64,000 bases of DNA, from NCBI GenBank assembly GCA_964534845.1, contig CAZHPV010000004.1:1-64000 (forward strand). Reading direction: 5' to 3'. A model generated the notes under the pieces. That model did no database searches. It was given only the letters and a program-made list of their open reading frames with translations, and was not told where the DNA came from. The stretch comes from CALCKU01 sp964534845. Lineage in GTDB: Bacteria; Pseudomonadota; Alphaproteobacteria; Caulobacterales; Maricaulaceae. Position numbers and translations under genes: made by a program. Below are positions 8,956 to 19,800 of the stretch, in pieces (positions within the stretch are counted from its first letter, which is position 1; each line of letters starts with the position of its first letter).

Positions 8956-10041
8956 GTGAGCGCGCCAGATAACCCGCCATTAGGCCAATCCCAAACCTTA
9001 AGCCGCTCCGTGTTGAAACGCGTGCAAACATTAGGGTTTACCGCACCGCGCATTGTCGATCTGGATAGTTTCGGCCCCGAGGCCGGTAGGGGATTAGCCG
9101 CGTTTATTGCCAAAGACCATCACGGCACTATGCAGTGGCTTTCCGAGAGCTTCGAGCGGCGCCAGCACCCGCAAAAACTGTGGGAGCAGGCACGCTCAGC
9201 CATTGTCTTGGGACTAAATTACGGCCCTGAGAGAGACCCTATGGAAACATTGAAACTACGCGATAAAGGGACAATTTCGGTTTATGCGCGCAACCGTGAT
9301 TATCATGACCTTATAAAGGGTCGGCTAAAAGAAATTGCCGGTTTAATCGCGCGTGATACGGGTGAGGATGTCAAAATATTTGTCGATACAGCGCCTTTAA
9401 TGGAAAAACCTCTGGCCGAAAAAGCCGGGCTGGGCTGGCAAGGCAAGCACACTAATCTCGTTAGCCGTAGTGAAGGGTCATGGCTGTTTTTAGGCGTCAT
9501 ATTAAGCGCTGCTAACTTAGTACCAGATAAGCCCGAAATTGATCATTGTGGGTCCTGCCAAGCCTGCCTGGACATTTGCCCAACGGACGCTTTCCCAGCG
9601 CCTTATAAGCTGGATGCCAGCAAATGCATATCCTATCTGACTATTGAACATAAAGGCCCGATGGAAGAAGAATTGCGCGCTAAATTGGGAAACCGTATTT
9701 ACGGATGTGATGATTGTCTGGCTGTTTGTCCGTGGAATAAATTTGCTAAAACATCGCGTGAGATAAAACTGACTGCCAGAGACGACCTCAACGCGCCCGA
9801 CCTTGCTTTTCTGGCAGGTCTGGGCGATGCGGAGTTCAGAACGTTATTTTCCGGCTCCCCTATAAAACGTATTGGCCGAGATCAATTCATAAGGAATGTG
9901 CTTTACGCTATTGGTAATAGCAATACTAGAGCGAACACGGAGCTAATGCAGGCGGCGCAGAATCATGTGAACGCCCCAAATGACACCGTAAAAGACGCGG
10001 CTCTCTGGGCGCTCACACGGCTTAAAGCCCAACCGACTTAA
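8956..10041 (+). CDS. queG: Epoxyqueuosine reductase QueG
   Basis: A 361-residue protein with a GTG start at 8956, 11 bases after fzlA. The N-terminal cobalamin-binding reductase domain (KIFVDTAPLMEKPLAEKAGLGWQGKHTN) is followed by two 4Fe-4S motifs, CGSCQACLDICPTDAF and YGCDDCLAVCPWNKF, and a short C-terminal HEAT-like tail. QueG performs the last step of queuosine synthesis in tRNA, reducing epoxyqueuosine. It probably shares a transcript with fzlA. Confidence 0.94.
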   Translation: MSAPDNPPLGQSQTLSRSVLKRVQTLGFTAPRIVDLDSFGPEAGRGLAAFIAKDHHGTMQWLSESFERRQHPQKLWEQARSAIVLGLNYGPERDPMETLKLRDKGTISVYARNRDYHDLIKGRLKEIAGLIARDTGEDVKIFVDTAPLMEKPLAEKAGLGWQGKHTNLVSRSEGSWLFLGVILSAANLVPDKPEIDHCGSCQACLDICPTDAFPAPYKLDASKCISYLTIEHKGPMEEELRAKLGNRIYGCDDCLAVCPWNKFAKTSREIKLTARDDLNAPDLAFLAGLGDAEFRTLFSGSPIKRIGRDQFIRNVLYAIGNSNTRANTELMQAAQNHVNAPNDTVKDAALWALTRLKAQPT

Positions 10042-10111
10042 CCCGCAAAACCGCCTCTTATTGTTTGGTTAACACCTGCAATTTAAGGCGGTATTGGGAG
10101 GACTTAAAAAG

Positions 10112-11578
10112 TTGGGATTGCAAAAGATAGTCCAGAAACTCCGTTCGAGTAAAAATCTGAACTCGCCTGTTTGGTCGACTAACATAAGCGCTGTCGACCC
10201 AAACCCCAATAATGACAATGTCCTTCTCCCGAAAATCAATCAGGTCAGCTTTACGCCTGCTGTCATTATTTGCTGTCTATGCGCCTTTATCATATCAACG
10301 GGGCTATCCTCGACATGGTTATATTCTCTTTGGGCGCTCTACGTTCTCGGCTTTGTCGTCGGGCTCTATCTCATCCTCTCCACATTCAAACTGTCCGCCT
10401 GTATTATTCCTCCGCCCCCAGACCCCGATATAAGGACCGAGCTTGATTGGCCGCATTATTGTATCCTCGTGCCTCTTTATCAGGAAAGCCGGATTGTAGA
10501 CATGCTCATCTCGCATCTGGACAAGTTGGATTATCCCAAAGACAAATTGGATATTTTGCTAATTTGTGAAACGGATGACCAAGATACATGTGAGGCTATC
10601 AAGCCCTACCTTAAAGCCCCTTATTCACTCATTACCGTCCCGGAAGGTGGCCCGAGAACCAAACCCAATGCGTTAAATTATGCCTTAAAAAACGCTCAAA
10701 AGCTCGGAGCCATGAAAACCGTACCAGACATAGTGACCATTTATGACGCCGAAGACCGACCAGACCCTGCCCAGCTCAAAACCGCGGCACGCGGGTTTCA
10801 TCAAAATCCGCAATGGCTGGCCTTACAGGCCCCCTTACGGTTTTACAATGCCCGCCATAACTGGCTAACGCGCCAATTTGCGCTTGAATACGGCGCGCAT
10901 TTCTATGTCTGGACGCCGTTTCTATCTCGCCTATCCTGTCCATTTCCGCTGGGCGGAACAAGCAATCATATTCTATATTCCGTGCTAAACCGCATTGATG
11001 GATGGGATAGCCATAACGTTACAGAGGATGCCGATATAAGCTTCAGGATTGGTATGCTGGGCGGGGAAATCGGCTATATATCCTGCCCGACCTATGAAGA
11101 ATGTGTCATTGACTATAAAAGTTGGCACAATCAGAGGTCACGCTGGATAAAAGGCTATATGCAAACCGTTAACCTCCATTTGCATGCCCCGTTTAGACCC
11201 GGTGGTTGGCAAGGGTTTAAGCGCGCATTTTGCTTGTTCATTACGCTGGGTGCCTCACTGGTCTCAAGCATGTTTCACTTGCCCTTTATAGTGATGATGC
11301 TCAGCTCAGCCCTCTTACTTAATCTGCAACCCGACTTTCCCTATATTCCACCATGGTTTGCTTATAGCCTAGGCATTGGCTATTTTTGTAGCCTGCTTTG
11401 CGGCATTATTGGCGCGGTAAGATCAAGACAATTTTTTCTTTTATGGTCAATACCTTTTATGGCCCTGTATTGGCTCCTGAGCTTCTTCCCAACACTCAGT
11501 GCATTAATGGAATTAAAAACCCGCCCCTATTACTGGAATAAAACAGTACATGGTGTTACAGACATATCGAACGCATAG
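10112..11578 (+). CDS. Membrane-bound family 2 glycosyltransferase
   Basis: The frame opens at TTG 10094, but the ribosome site GGGAGGA (10096-10102) lies inside it, so TTG at 10112 (or 10118) is the better start, giving about 488 residues. Two N-terminal membrane helices (about residues 50-95) precede a cytosolic GT-A domain. The domain has a nucleotide/metal acidic motif (YDAEDRPDP), an acceptor-side TEDADISFRIG and a QRSRW motif (QxxRW) typical of processive inverting enzymes such as cellulose and hyaluronan synthases. Three or four C-terminal membrane helices follow. The polysaccharide is unknown; no BcsB, PilZ or wzx/wzy partner is adjacent. Confidence 0.87.
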   Translation: MGLQKIVQKLRSSKNLNSPVWSTNISAVDPNPNNDNVLLPKINQVSFTPAVIICCLCAFIISTGLSSTWLYSLWALYVLGFVVGLYLILSTFKLSACIIPPPPDPDIRTELDWPHYCILVPLYQESRIVDMLISHLDKLDYPKDKLDILLICETDDQDTCEAIKPYLKAPYSLITVPEGGPRTKPNALNYALKNAQKLGAMKTVPDIVTIYDAEDRPDPAQLKTAARGFHQNPQWLALQAPLRFYNARHNWLTRQFALEYGAHFYVWTPFLSRLSCPFPLGGTSNHILYSVLNRIDGWDSHNVTEDADISFRIGMLGGEIGYISCPTYEECVIDYKSWHNQRSRWIKGYMQTVNLHLHAPFRPGGWQGFKRAFCLFITLGASLVSSMFHLPFIVMMLSSALLLNLQPDFPYIPPWFAYSLGIGYFCSLLCGIIGAVRSRQFFLLWSIPFMALYWLLSFFPTLSALMELKTRPYYWNKTVHGVTDISNA

Positions 11579-11621
11579 CGCCTTCTAGTCAGGGGCCGTA
11601 ATTTCAACCCAAAGAGAGAGC

Positions 11622-11837
11622 ATGTCCCAACAAGAAGATCTGCTTTTAACGCTTTTTGCTCTGGCTGTTTTTGCCGGCATTGGCGTGTTTTCTTTTCGCA
11701 AACATTTTGCGGAGCATAATGAACTTACCCCTCGCATGGTCCCGTGGATGTTTATTAGTCTGGCCTGTATTGCGACCATTTTCATGCTCGTCGTGCATCT
11801 GGTTAATCTTTTTGGCTGGGAAACAGGCCGCAAATGA
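11622..11837 (+). CDS. Small two-helix membrane protein, unknown function
   Basis: A 71-residue protein with two hydrophobic helices (LLLTLFALAVFAGIGVFSF and MFISLACIATIFMLVVHLVNLFG) joined by a short charged loop. The ATG follows an AGAGAG ribosome site. Its stop overlaps the start of the next transporter gene by four bases (ATGA), which supports a real, translationally coupled gene. I cannot name a family; small proteins of this kind are common and unassigned in alphaproteobacteria. Confidence 0.7.
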   Translation: MSQQEDLLLTLFALAVFAGIGVFSFRKHFAEHNELTPRMVPWMFISLACIATIFMLVVHLVNLFGWETGRK

Positions 11838-12730
11838 AACCGTTACGTCTTGGCATTTTAACCTTTGTGACATTAACAGCCTTTGCTGCAAACTCCTTAC
11901 TCGCACGAGCGGCTCTGGCTTCCGGGCAAATGGGAGCCGCAGAATTTTCACTCATTCGGCTCTTCTCGGGCGCGCTGATGTTAACCGGGCTGGTTATCCT
12001 TAATCCGGACACTTCGAAATCTCACGCACCACCCCAGTTTTCGGCGAAATTTTCCTATATTTGGGGCGGAGCGGCGGCCCTTTGTCTTTACGCCGTTATG
12101 TTTTCATTTGCTTATCTGGAGCTTGATACAGGAACTGGAGCCTTATGTTTGTTTGCGGCTGTGCAACTTACGATTATCGGTCATGCGGCTTGGAAAAATG
12201 AGTTAAGCCGCCGCGATATCATCGGCTCGCTTATCGCTTTTGCCGGTTTTCTTGTGCTCATTGGCCCGTCCATCGGAACACCGTCTGCACGGGGATTTAT
12301 ACTCATGACCATTTCCGGCATAGCATGGGGCCTTTATACCTTACTGGGACGCAAGGCGCAAAAACCTCTCCTTCATAGCCAGAAAAACTTTATCAAAGCC
12401 ACTATCCTCGCTTTGCCCCTTATGTTTCTCATGTTCCCCCAGCCCCACATATCCACTCCAGGAACCCTGCTGGCGATTACCTCTGGCGCACTGGCATCAG
12501 GGGTCGGTTACGCTATCTGGTATAGCGTCTTACCGCACCTAAAATCCAGTCTCGCGGCCAGTCTGCAATTACTCGTTCCGATTTTGGCCGCCTTTATGGG
12601 CCGCCTTTTCTTGGATGAAGTGCTTTCGCTGCGCTTCTGGATATCTCTCGTCATAACCTTAGGCGGACTTTGGATTGTAACGGGGTGGAAAAAACCTGAA
12701 ACGGCTAACCGCCCCCCGTCCGAAGGCTAG
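11834..12730 (+). CDS. EamA/DMT-superfamily permease
   Basis: A 298-residue protein with about ten membrane helices in two EamA repeats. The second repeat ends with the characteristic VPILAAFMGRLFLDEVLSLRFWISLVITLGGLWIV. It belongs to the drug/metabolite transporter superfamily, whose members export amino acids, metabolites or drugs; the substrate is not readable here. It is coupled to the small membrane protein by a 4-base overlap. Confidence 0.85.
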   Translation: MKPLRLGILTFVTLTAFAANSLLARAALASGQMGAAEFSLIRLFSGALMLTGLVILNPDTSKSHAPPQFSAKFSYIWGGAAALCLYAVMFSFAYLELDTGTGALCLFAAVQLTIIGHAAWKNELSRRDIIGSLIAFAGFLVLIGPSIGTPSARGFILMTISGIAWGLYTLLGRKAQKPLLHSQKNFIKATILALPLMFLMFPQPHISTPGTLLAITSGALASGVGYAIWYSVLPHLKSSLAASLQLLVPILAAFMGRLFLDEVLSLRFWISLVITLGGLWIVTGWKKPETANRPPSEG

Positions 12731-12752
12731 GCCCGCTACGGCTTTGTCACGC

Positions 12753-12780
12753 TCAACGCCAAATTTAGACTATGCGTTGA
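12753..12780. terminator. Possible bidirectional terminator hairpin
   Basis: TCAACGC and GCGTTGA form a perfect 7-bp stem with a 14-base loop in the gap between two converging genes (DMT permease and 2OG dioxygenase). There is no T-run, so it is either a Rho-assisted 3' end or a chance dyad. Confidence 0.35.
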
Positions 12781-12825
12781 CGGTATTAGTGAGAGCCGCA
12801 AAGGAAAGTTCCTCTTCTTAATCCC

Positions 12826-13602
12826 TTATCCCAAACGTCCATAAAACGTCATCCTCGCACTTTCTGAAAGTTCAATACCCGGCTCAGAATTATAAGTAAG
12901 GACAGCCAACATACGCGTCTTATCGCCTTGCGTCGGTGTAACCCGATGAATTGAGTTGCGACCTCGAAATAACACAAGCATCCCCGGTTCCATTTTCAAC
13001 TGATCCGGTTTGATTTCGTCGTCCAATAATCGTCCTACCAGATCGAAGTTGAAATCACCCGCATCCGCATTGCGCACATCGCGTAAATATTCAAAGTCCC
13101 CGCCCCCATCGGGCTTGTCAATCAGCAGGGTAATCGCAAAGGATGAGTTATCGAAATGCCACCCCAGCTCTTGCCCCTTCTTAGCGTAATGTATGTTGAC
13201 GGGAGACAGGGGATCTACATAAGGAAACAAAGCTGGCTCCCCGACAACAGACGCAATAAAGACTTGAAAATTTTTGTTCCGGTAAAGTGACTTTAAAGGA
13301 GAGGTTTCTGGAATTTGGTCATCACCGATCAAGCCTTTGGATGAGACAACTTCGCGATTGCGTGGATGTTCCAGCGGAAAATTTGGATCGATTGGTGTCA
13401 GATAGACATTATGTGTGTTGGCGCAAAAATAAGCGTGATCAATCCCTTGCGCAGCCTCTTCTTTCATCTTGGAAAGGGCACGGGCAGATATGAAATCTGA
13501 TAAAACCAGAATTCCATTTGCATCCAGTTGATCACGACACTGACTCATGAAGTCTATATTTGTAATATTGATCGCAGGATTGATGATCTCTTCTATGCTC
13601 AA
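12826..13602 (-). CDS. 2-oxoglutarate/Fe(II)-dependent dioxygenase
   Basis: A 258-residue protein with the double-stranded beta-helix signature of 2OG-Fe(II) oxygenases: GWHFDNSSF supplies H149 and D151, IHRVTP supplies H219, and R230 in DKTRMLAVL is the 2-oxoglutarate-binding arginine. An AGGAGA ribosome site precedes the ATG. There is no signal peptide, so it acts in the cytosol. The substrate is unknown. It is the next gene downstream of the giant repeat protein on the same strand, separated by a hairpin and about 240 bases, so a shared function is possible but unproven. Confidence 0.85.
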   Translation of the reverse strand: MSIEEIINPAINITNIDFMSQCRDQLDANGILVLSDFISARALSKMKEEAAQGIDHAYFCANTHNVYLTPIDPNFPLEHPRNREVVSSKGLIGDDQIPETSPLKSLYRNKNFQVFIASVVGEPALFPYVDPLSPVNIHYAKKGQELGWHFDNSSFAITLLIDKPDGGGDFEYLRDVRNADAGDFNFDLVGRLLDDEIKPDQLKMEPGMLVLFRGRNSIHRVTPTQGDKTRMLAVLTYNSEPGIELSESARMTFYGRLG

Positions 13603-13780
13603 AAAGAGTCTCCTATGACTTACCTATAACGTTAGAGAAAAAATTGCTTTCACAACATTTGCCACAAGAATAAATACAATTCGTCATATCAGCAAGTGCG
13701 AATTCTCTCTTCTTTTAAACAATCATATGACTCGTCGTCCTGCAAAACTGGTAAGAGATAAATCGACTTCCGAAAGACTT

Positions 13781-13810
13781 AACGGCCCCTGCCCGAAGGC
13801 AAGGGCCGTT
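13781..13810 (-). terminator. Hairpin with UUCG tetraloop after the giant gene
   Basis: Arms of 13 bases (AACGGCCCTTGCC / GGCAGGGGCCGTT on the minus strand) pair with one mismatch around a C(UUCG)G tetraloop. The tetraloop has this stable form only on the minus-strand RNA, which fits a 3' end of the giant gene that stops at 13846. The classical T-run after the stem is missing. Confidence 0.65.
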
Positions 13811-13845
13811 ATTAAAAAGGCCATTATCTGGTTAGAGGGTTCTCC

Positions 13846-16800
13846 TTAACCCGTTGCGAGAGCTTTCGCCAAAGGGTCTGAGTTTACATCCAGATTACGC
13901 GTTTCACGCGATAAATGTTCGCCCAATGTCTGGGCCAGATTCACCGGCTCTCCAGTTTGGGTAACAATACCGGTTTCAATCTCGATCTGAACATAATTTG
14001 TAATCGCCCGGCCATCATCCAGCAAAGCTTTAACCTCTATTTCAAGCACTTCCTGATTTAACGGCTTCTGGATATAAACCATGTCGTGGCCTTCGGGGTG
14101 ATCGACCCAATTTGGCAGGCTTGCCGCATTCGGACCGGTAACGACCCAAGACGTGACACGCTTATCATGTGTTACGTCAAGACTCGAACCCAATTGCACA
14201 TTGACAAAATCATCATAGACAACGGCTTCAATAATGATCGTAGCACCCTGCTGTGCATATCCGGGCACATCCATGAGAACCATGCCGCCAAGGAAGGCCG
14301 TGTGACCTGTGCGCTGCTCAGCACTCGTCTGGGTGAATGTCTTAAACCACTCCTGTATCTCTATCGGCTGGTCTTCCACCCACTGATAAGGCGTTAAAGA
14401 AGGCTCAAGCTTATCAGGGATTTCCGGCTCTATAATCCGTACAAAAGCATCTTCGGGATCGATTTGGAACGCTATGACAGCCTGCGCTGTACCGCCCTCC
14501 CCATCATCCACGGTAACCGTAACGAAGACAGGCTCGGCACTAAAGACCGTCGGAATACCTGTAATTTCGCCCGTCTCAGGGTCAAGAGACAAGCCCTCAG
14601 GCAGGCCAGTGGCCCTAAAACTTAGGATATCTCCGTCCGGATCCTCAAACAGCTCCTGAACATTATAAGACAGTGGATCACCAATAGGAGTCTGGACAAG
14701 AACATCTTGTCTTTCTGTCCCCGTTTCACTCGATGGAATGACGATCGGCGCAACATTATCTATTGTCCATAAGAAGCTTGACGTTATTGTCGCTCCGCTA
14801 GGATCAACAGCTGTAATCGTAACACTATAAGGTCCGTCAACACTCGCGCTGCTATCAACAACACCGCTTATAATGCCAGTTTGAGCATCTATCACCAGGC
14901 CGGGAGGTAAACCCTCCGCTATGAAACGCAAATCATCACCGTCAATATCGGTAAACCCTGCACTGACATCAATAGGGATAATCTCTTGACCGTCCACATT
15001 GTTTTGCGGTGACAAGTTAGCCGTTATTTGCGGGCCATCATTTACGGCGTTAACGTTCAAGTCAACAAAGGCTGTATCAAAATCGCCATTACCATCAGAC
15101 ACCGTATAGCTGAACTGGTCAGGCCCATTATAATCCGCCGGAGCACTATAAGTCAGGCTAAAATCAGGGTTGATCTCAAGCTCGGCACCACTTGGCAAAA
15201 TGATCACATCGCCAACATTCACAGCCTCGCCGTTTATTTCGGCAATTTCCAGAACATCATCATCCGTATCATTACTTAAAACGGAGAGTTCAATCTGCCC
15301 GTCTTCCGGTAAGTTGACAACGCCGTCATCCATGGCAACAGGGGCTGGATTGGTCAGGCTATAGGTGACTTGCGTACTCACGCTCTCACCGTCAGGGTCG
15401 GTGGCGGTAAGGGTAACCGTATAAACCCCCTCACCACTATCGCCGCCCTGTGAGGCATTGCTAACCGGTGTGCCGCTAATAATACCCGTATCAGGGTCAA
15501 TCACCAGACCTTCAGGCAGATTGCTCGCTGTGAACATTAGAGGCTCACCGTCAACATCCGTAAAGAAGGGCGATATATCAAGCGGTGTAACCTCAGAGCT
15601 ATCCTCACCCATCTGGGCTGGAATAGGGTCCGTACCCGCTATGGCAGGATCGCCCGTCTCGGGGTTAATCACAATAGGCGCGTCATTAGCCCCCTCAACC
15701 GTGACCGTAAGCATAGCCGTTGCAAAACCGCCCTCACCGTCACTGATCTGGTAGCTAATCGTCGTCTCGCGGCTCTCGCCCACATCAAGGTCTTCAAAGT
15801 CAGAGCCCGCATCAAAGCTATACGCCCCGTCAACACCGACAGTAAAGCTACCGCCAGTATCGCCCGTAACAGGCTGGTCGACATTGGCCGCCGCGCCGTT
15901 CACCGCAGAGACAATAAGCGCATCACCATCAACATCACTATCATTCTCAGTAATCACATTACCGCTAACAGACGGTCCGTCCTCAGGTGAGACGTTCACA
16001 TCATCAACCGCCTCAGGCGCAGGATTAGTGATAGACAAGACAAAGCTGTCCGTAACCATACCGCCTTCGCCGTCATCAGCTGTAACTGTAACCGTGTAAA
16101 CACCATCACCCTCCGGGCCGCCCACAGAGGCAGACTTATCCACGACCCCTGTAATCTCGCCCGTATCAGGGTCAATCGACAGACCCTCAGGCAGGCCGCT
16201 GGCTGTATAGCCAAGGCTATCACCATCAGGATCAGAGATCATAGAGGCAATGGTAAAGGCTTCACCGTCCACACCCGATTGCGGGCCAATAGGCATATCC
16301 ACAACAGGGGCTGGATTGGTCAGGCTATAGGTGACTTGCGTACTCACGCTCTCACCNNNNNNNNNNNNNNNNNNNNNNNNNNNNNNNNNNNNNNNNNNNN
16401 NNNNNNNNNNNNNNNNNNNNNNNNNNNNNNNNNNNNNNNNNNNNNNNNNNNNNNNNTCCTCAGGTGAGACGTTCACATCATCAACCGCCTCAGGCGCAGG
16501 ATTAGTGATAGTGTAATTCACTGTGAGAGTCGCTTCCGCGCCGTCCGGGTCAATGGCAATTACATTTACCGCGTAAACACCCGTGCCATTATTTCCGCCT
16601 TGCGAAGCATCACGCGGCGGGGTTCCCGTAATCACGCCTGTTAATGTATCAATAGTCAAGAAATCCGGTGCATTTTCAAGACGGAAGAAATTCAACTCCA
16701 TGTCTGGGTCAGTAAATAAGTCTGAAGCATCCAGCGGGGTTAACGCCGCGCTATCCGCACCAGATTGGGCAAGACGCGGATCGGCCCCGTCAACAGGAAC

Positions 16801-19800
16801 AGGCGCATCATTTTCGCCCAAGATTGTAATATCGACCTGAGCTTCGGACAAACCGCCCTGCCCATCAGAAATTTGATAGGTAAAGCTATCTACCGCGCTT
16901 TCAGCAATATCCAACCCTTCAAACTGATCGTTCGGATTATAGGTAAAGCTACCATCTTCATTTAAGGTCAGCAACGCGCCGGAAGGGAGCGTTACGGTCT
17001 GACCTGAAATCAAGGTGGCACCATTTAACTGTGTAATCACCAAAACATCACCATCAGGATCTGTATCATTTACCGTAATAAGACCGCTCGTCGCAGACAC
17101 GCTAAGTACAGCATCTTCTGACACTGACGCGCTGTCATCAACCGCTATCGGGGACGGGTTTTCAATAGTAAAGACAAGTGTGGTTGTAATCGTGGCGTCA
17201 CCATCAGTGATTTCCAGAGTTACCGGATAAACACCGTCACCATCAGGGCCGCCCTGTGAGGCATCTGACGGCGGTGTGCCGGTGACCAAGCCTGTTACCG
17301 GATCAATCACAAGCCATGAGGGCAGATTTGGATCTGCGCTATCAAAGCCGAATGTGAGTGTATCGGAGCTGTCCGGATCGGTAAAGAAAGGCGAAACGTC
17401 AAAAGGAATTAAAGCCGCGCTATCAGAGCCATTTTGCGCCGGCAAGAAAGCATTGGGGTCAGACGGACCATTAGGGTCTGAAGGGTCAACCGGAACAGGG
17501 GCGTCATTGGCGCCTTGAACCGTAACAGTCACAAGGGCTTCATCAAAACCGCCTTCCCCGTCACTGATCTGATATGAGATCGTTGTCGTCGCCGTTTCAC
17601 CGCTATCCAAATTCTGGAAATCATTTCCAGGGTCAAAACTCACATTGCCTGCATTATCAATATTGAACGTACCGCCTTGCGTACCGGCTATATCCACACC
17701 GATATTAGCCGGATCGAGCAAACCGTTATTGGGGCCAACCCCCGAGACAAAGATATCATCCCCGTCAGGGTCGCTATCACCTGCAAGGCCCGGACTGGTG
17801 CCATTAATATTAAACACGGATCCAGCCGTGATCGGCGTATCTTCACTTGTTACGAAATTATCCGCTTCGGCAATTGGAACCGGATTGGTAATTGTATAGA
17901 CAATATTCGTAGTAAAGGATCCACCATTACCGTCTGTAACTGTCACAGGAATGCTATAGACACCGGGCGCGTTAACAGGGTCTGTACCGCCCTGAGAGGC
18001 GCTATTGTCCACCGTGCCTGTAATCAAGCCCGTATCTGTATCAAGGCTTAAGCCTAACGGTAAGCTGGCTTCCGGGACCGTAAAGGTTAAACTGTCGCTC
18101 ATATCCGGATCATCGAAAAACGGCGCGAGTGCAAAAGGTGTAACCGCACGGCCGTCCACTCCGCTTTGAGCCGGTATGAAATTAGCGGGGTCCATGGGAC
18201 CAGCTGGGTTTAACGGATCAACGGGAATAGGCGCGTCATTTGTACCCGTGACAATAACCGTAATTTCGGCCGTATCAAACCCGCCTTCGCCGTCTGAAAT
18301 CTGGTAAGAGATCGTCGTATTCCTTGTCTCGCCAATGGCAAGATCTTCAAAATCGGAAAGCGTATCAAAACTATATGAACCGTCGGTCTGTAGGATAAAT
18401 TCACCGCCCGTAGAGCCCGCGACAGCTTGGCCAATATTGGCACTTTGACCATCAACCTGAGTAACCAATAGAGTATCGCCGTCGGGATCAGTATCGGCAC
18501 CATTGCCATTATCGTCCGTGATAACATTACCCGTAATCACATCGCCATTTTCAGACGCGCTGAGAGTATCGTCTTGGGCAAGAGGGGCCGGATTGGAAAT
18601 ATCATAAACAAGTGTTGTCGTCGTGCTTAGACCCGCAGGGTCGGTTACGGTGACCGTGACCGGATAAAGACCGTCATTGCCGGGCCCGCCTTGTGAGGCA
18701 TCCGCAAGCGGCGTGCCTGTAATAAGGCCTGTCGCCTGATCAAACATCAAACCCTCTGGAAGGGCATCAGTGTCCACCGTTATGACAAGTTCTGACGACG
18801 CATTATCAGGGTCGGCAAAGAACGGCGCCAGATCAAGCGTGGTTATGGCTTGGCCGTCTGTTTCCATTTGCACAGGAATAACAGCATTAGGATCAGCAGG
18901 CGGCGTGTCTGGGTCATTTGGATTAATGACAATAGGGGCATCATTTACAGGTGTAACTTCCAATGTTGCCGTGCGCAGGGGCGAGCTGTCTGTTCCGTCG
19001 TTGACAATGGCTGTTAGAATACGGTCTGTTGTATCGGGTGTATCTGAGCTATTATTGAAATTAATCAGCGAGATAGCATTTTGATAATCCGCCAAGCTCT
19101 CTGAGCCGTCAAATCTCACTTCGACAGTTCCGGCATTGAGCACCACGGCATAATCGACACCGCTGGCGACACCAATAGGCGTAGTCACCACGCCGTTATC
19201 ATAAACAAGCACACCGTCAATAATCAACTGGTCATCCTGTTGCGGATTGGTGAATGTTACCAGCGCGCTCTCAAGATTTGTATCATCCAGATCAGCGATT
19301 AAAACACCGGATTCTATTGCAACCGGCCCGCCGTCCTCGGTAAAGACGCCTTGGAAATTGCCGGCATTCACACCACTGGAATTATCATCATCCAGATCAA
19401 GGGTCGGGATATCATTTTCCGGCACAACATGAATGAGTGATGTGGCTAGATTTGAAAGCGTATTATCAGCATCAGAGGCCTGAATAGTTATAGTCCGGTC
19501 AGCCGGGTCTGGATTATGCACATCATTGCTAGATGGCAAGAAGGTGATATCAGATAAAATCGCATTCCAGTCCGCCGTTGTAGTAGTGGCTATCCCGGTA
19601 AAGGTTATGGTGAGCGGACCTGGTGTGACCAAAGTCGCAATCGGGACAACCGAAGCTGTCACCCCGCCCGGTAATATGGAAGGAAACTGGAAGGTATCGC
19701 CCACACGCCCATCCGTTAGCGTGACAACAAGCTCGACAATATTGTCTTCGACATCTGTAAGGGTGACATCTGTATCGACAATATTTATCGCTGGGCTATT

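Noticed and set aside
10049..10092. Inverted repeat ACCGCCT/AGGCGGT between queG and the glycosyltransferase gene as terminator
   Set aside because: The loop is nearly 30 bases long and there is no T-run, so it is too weak to call.
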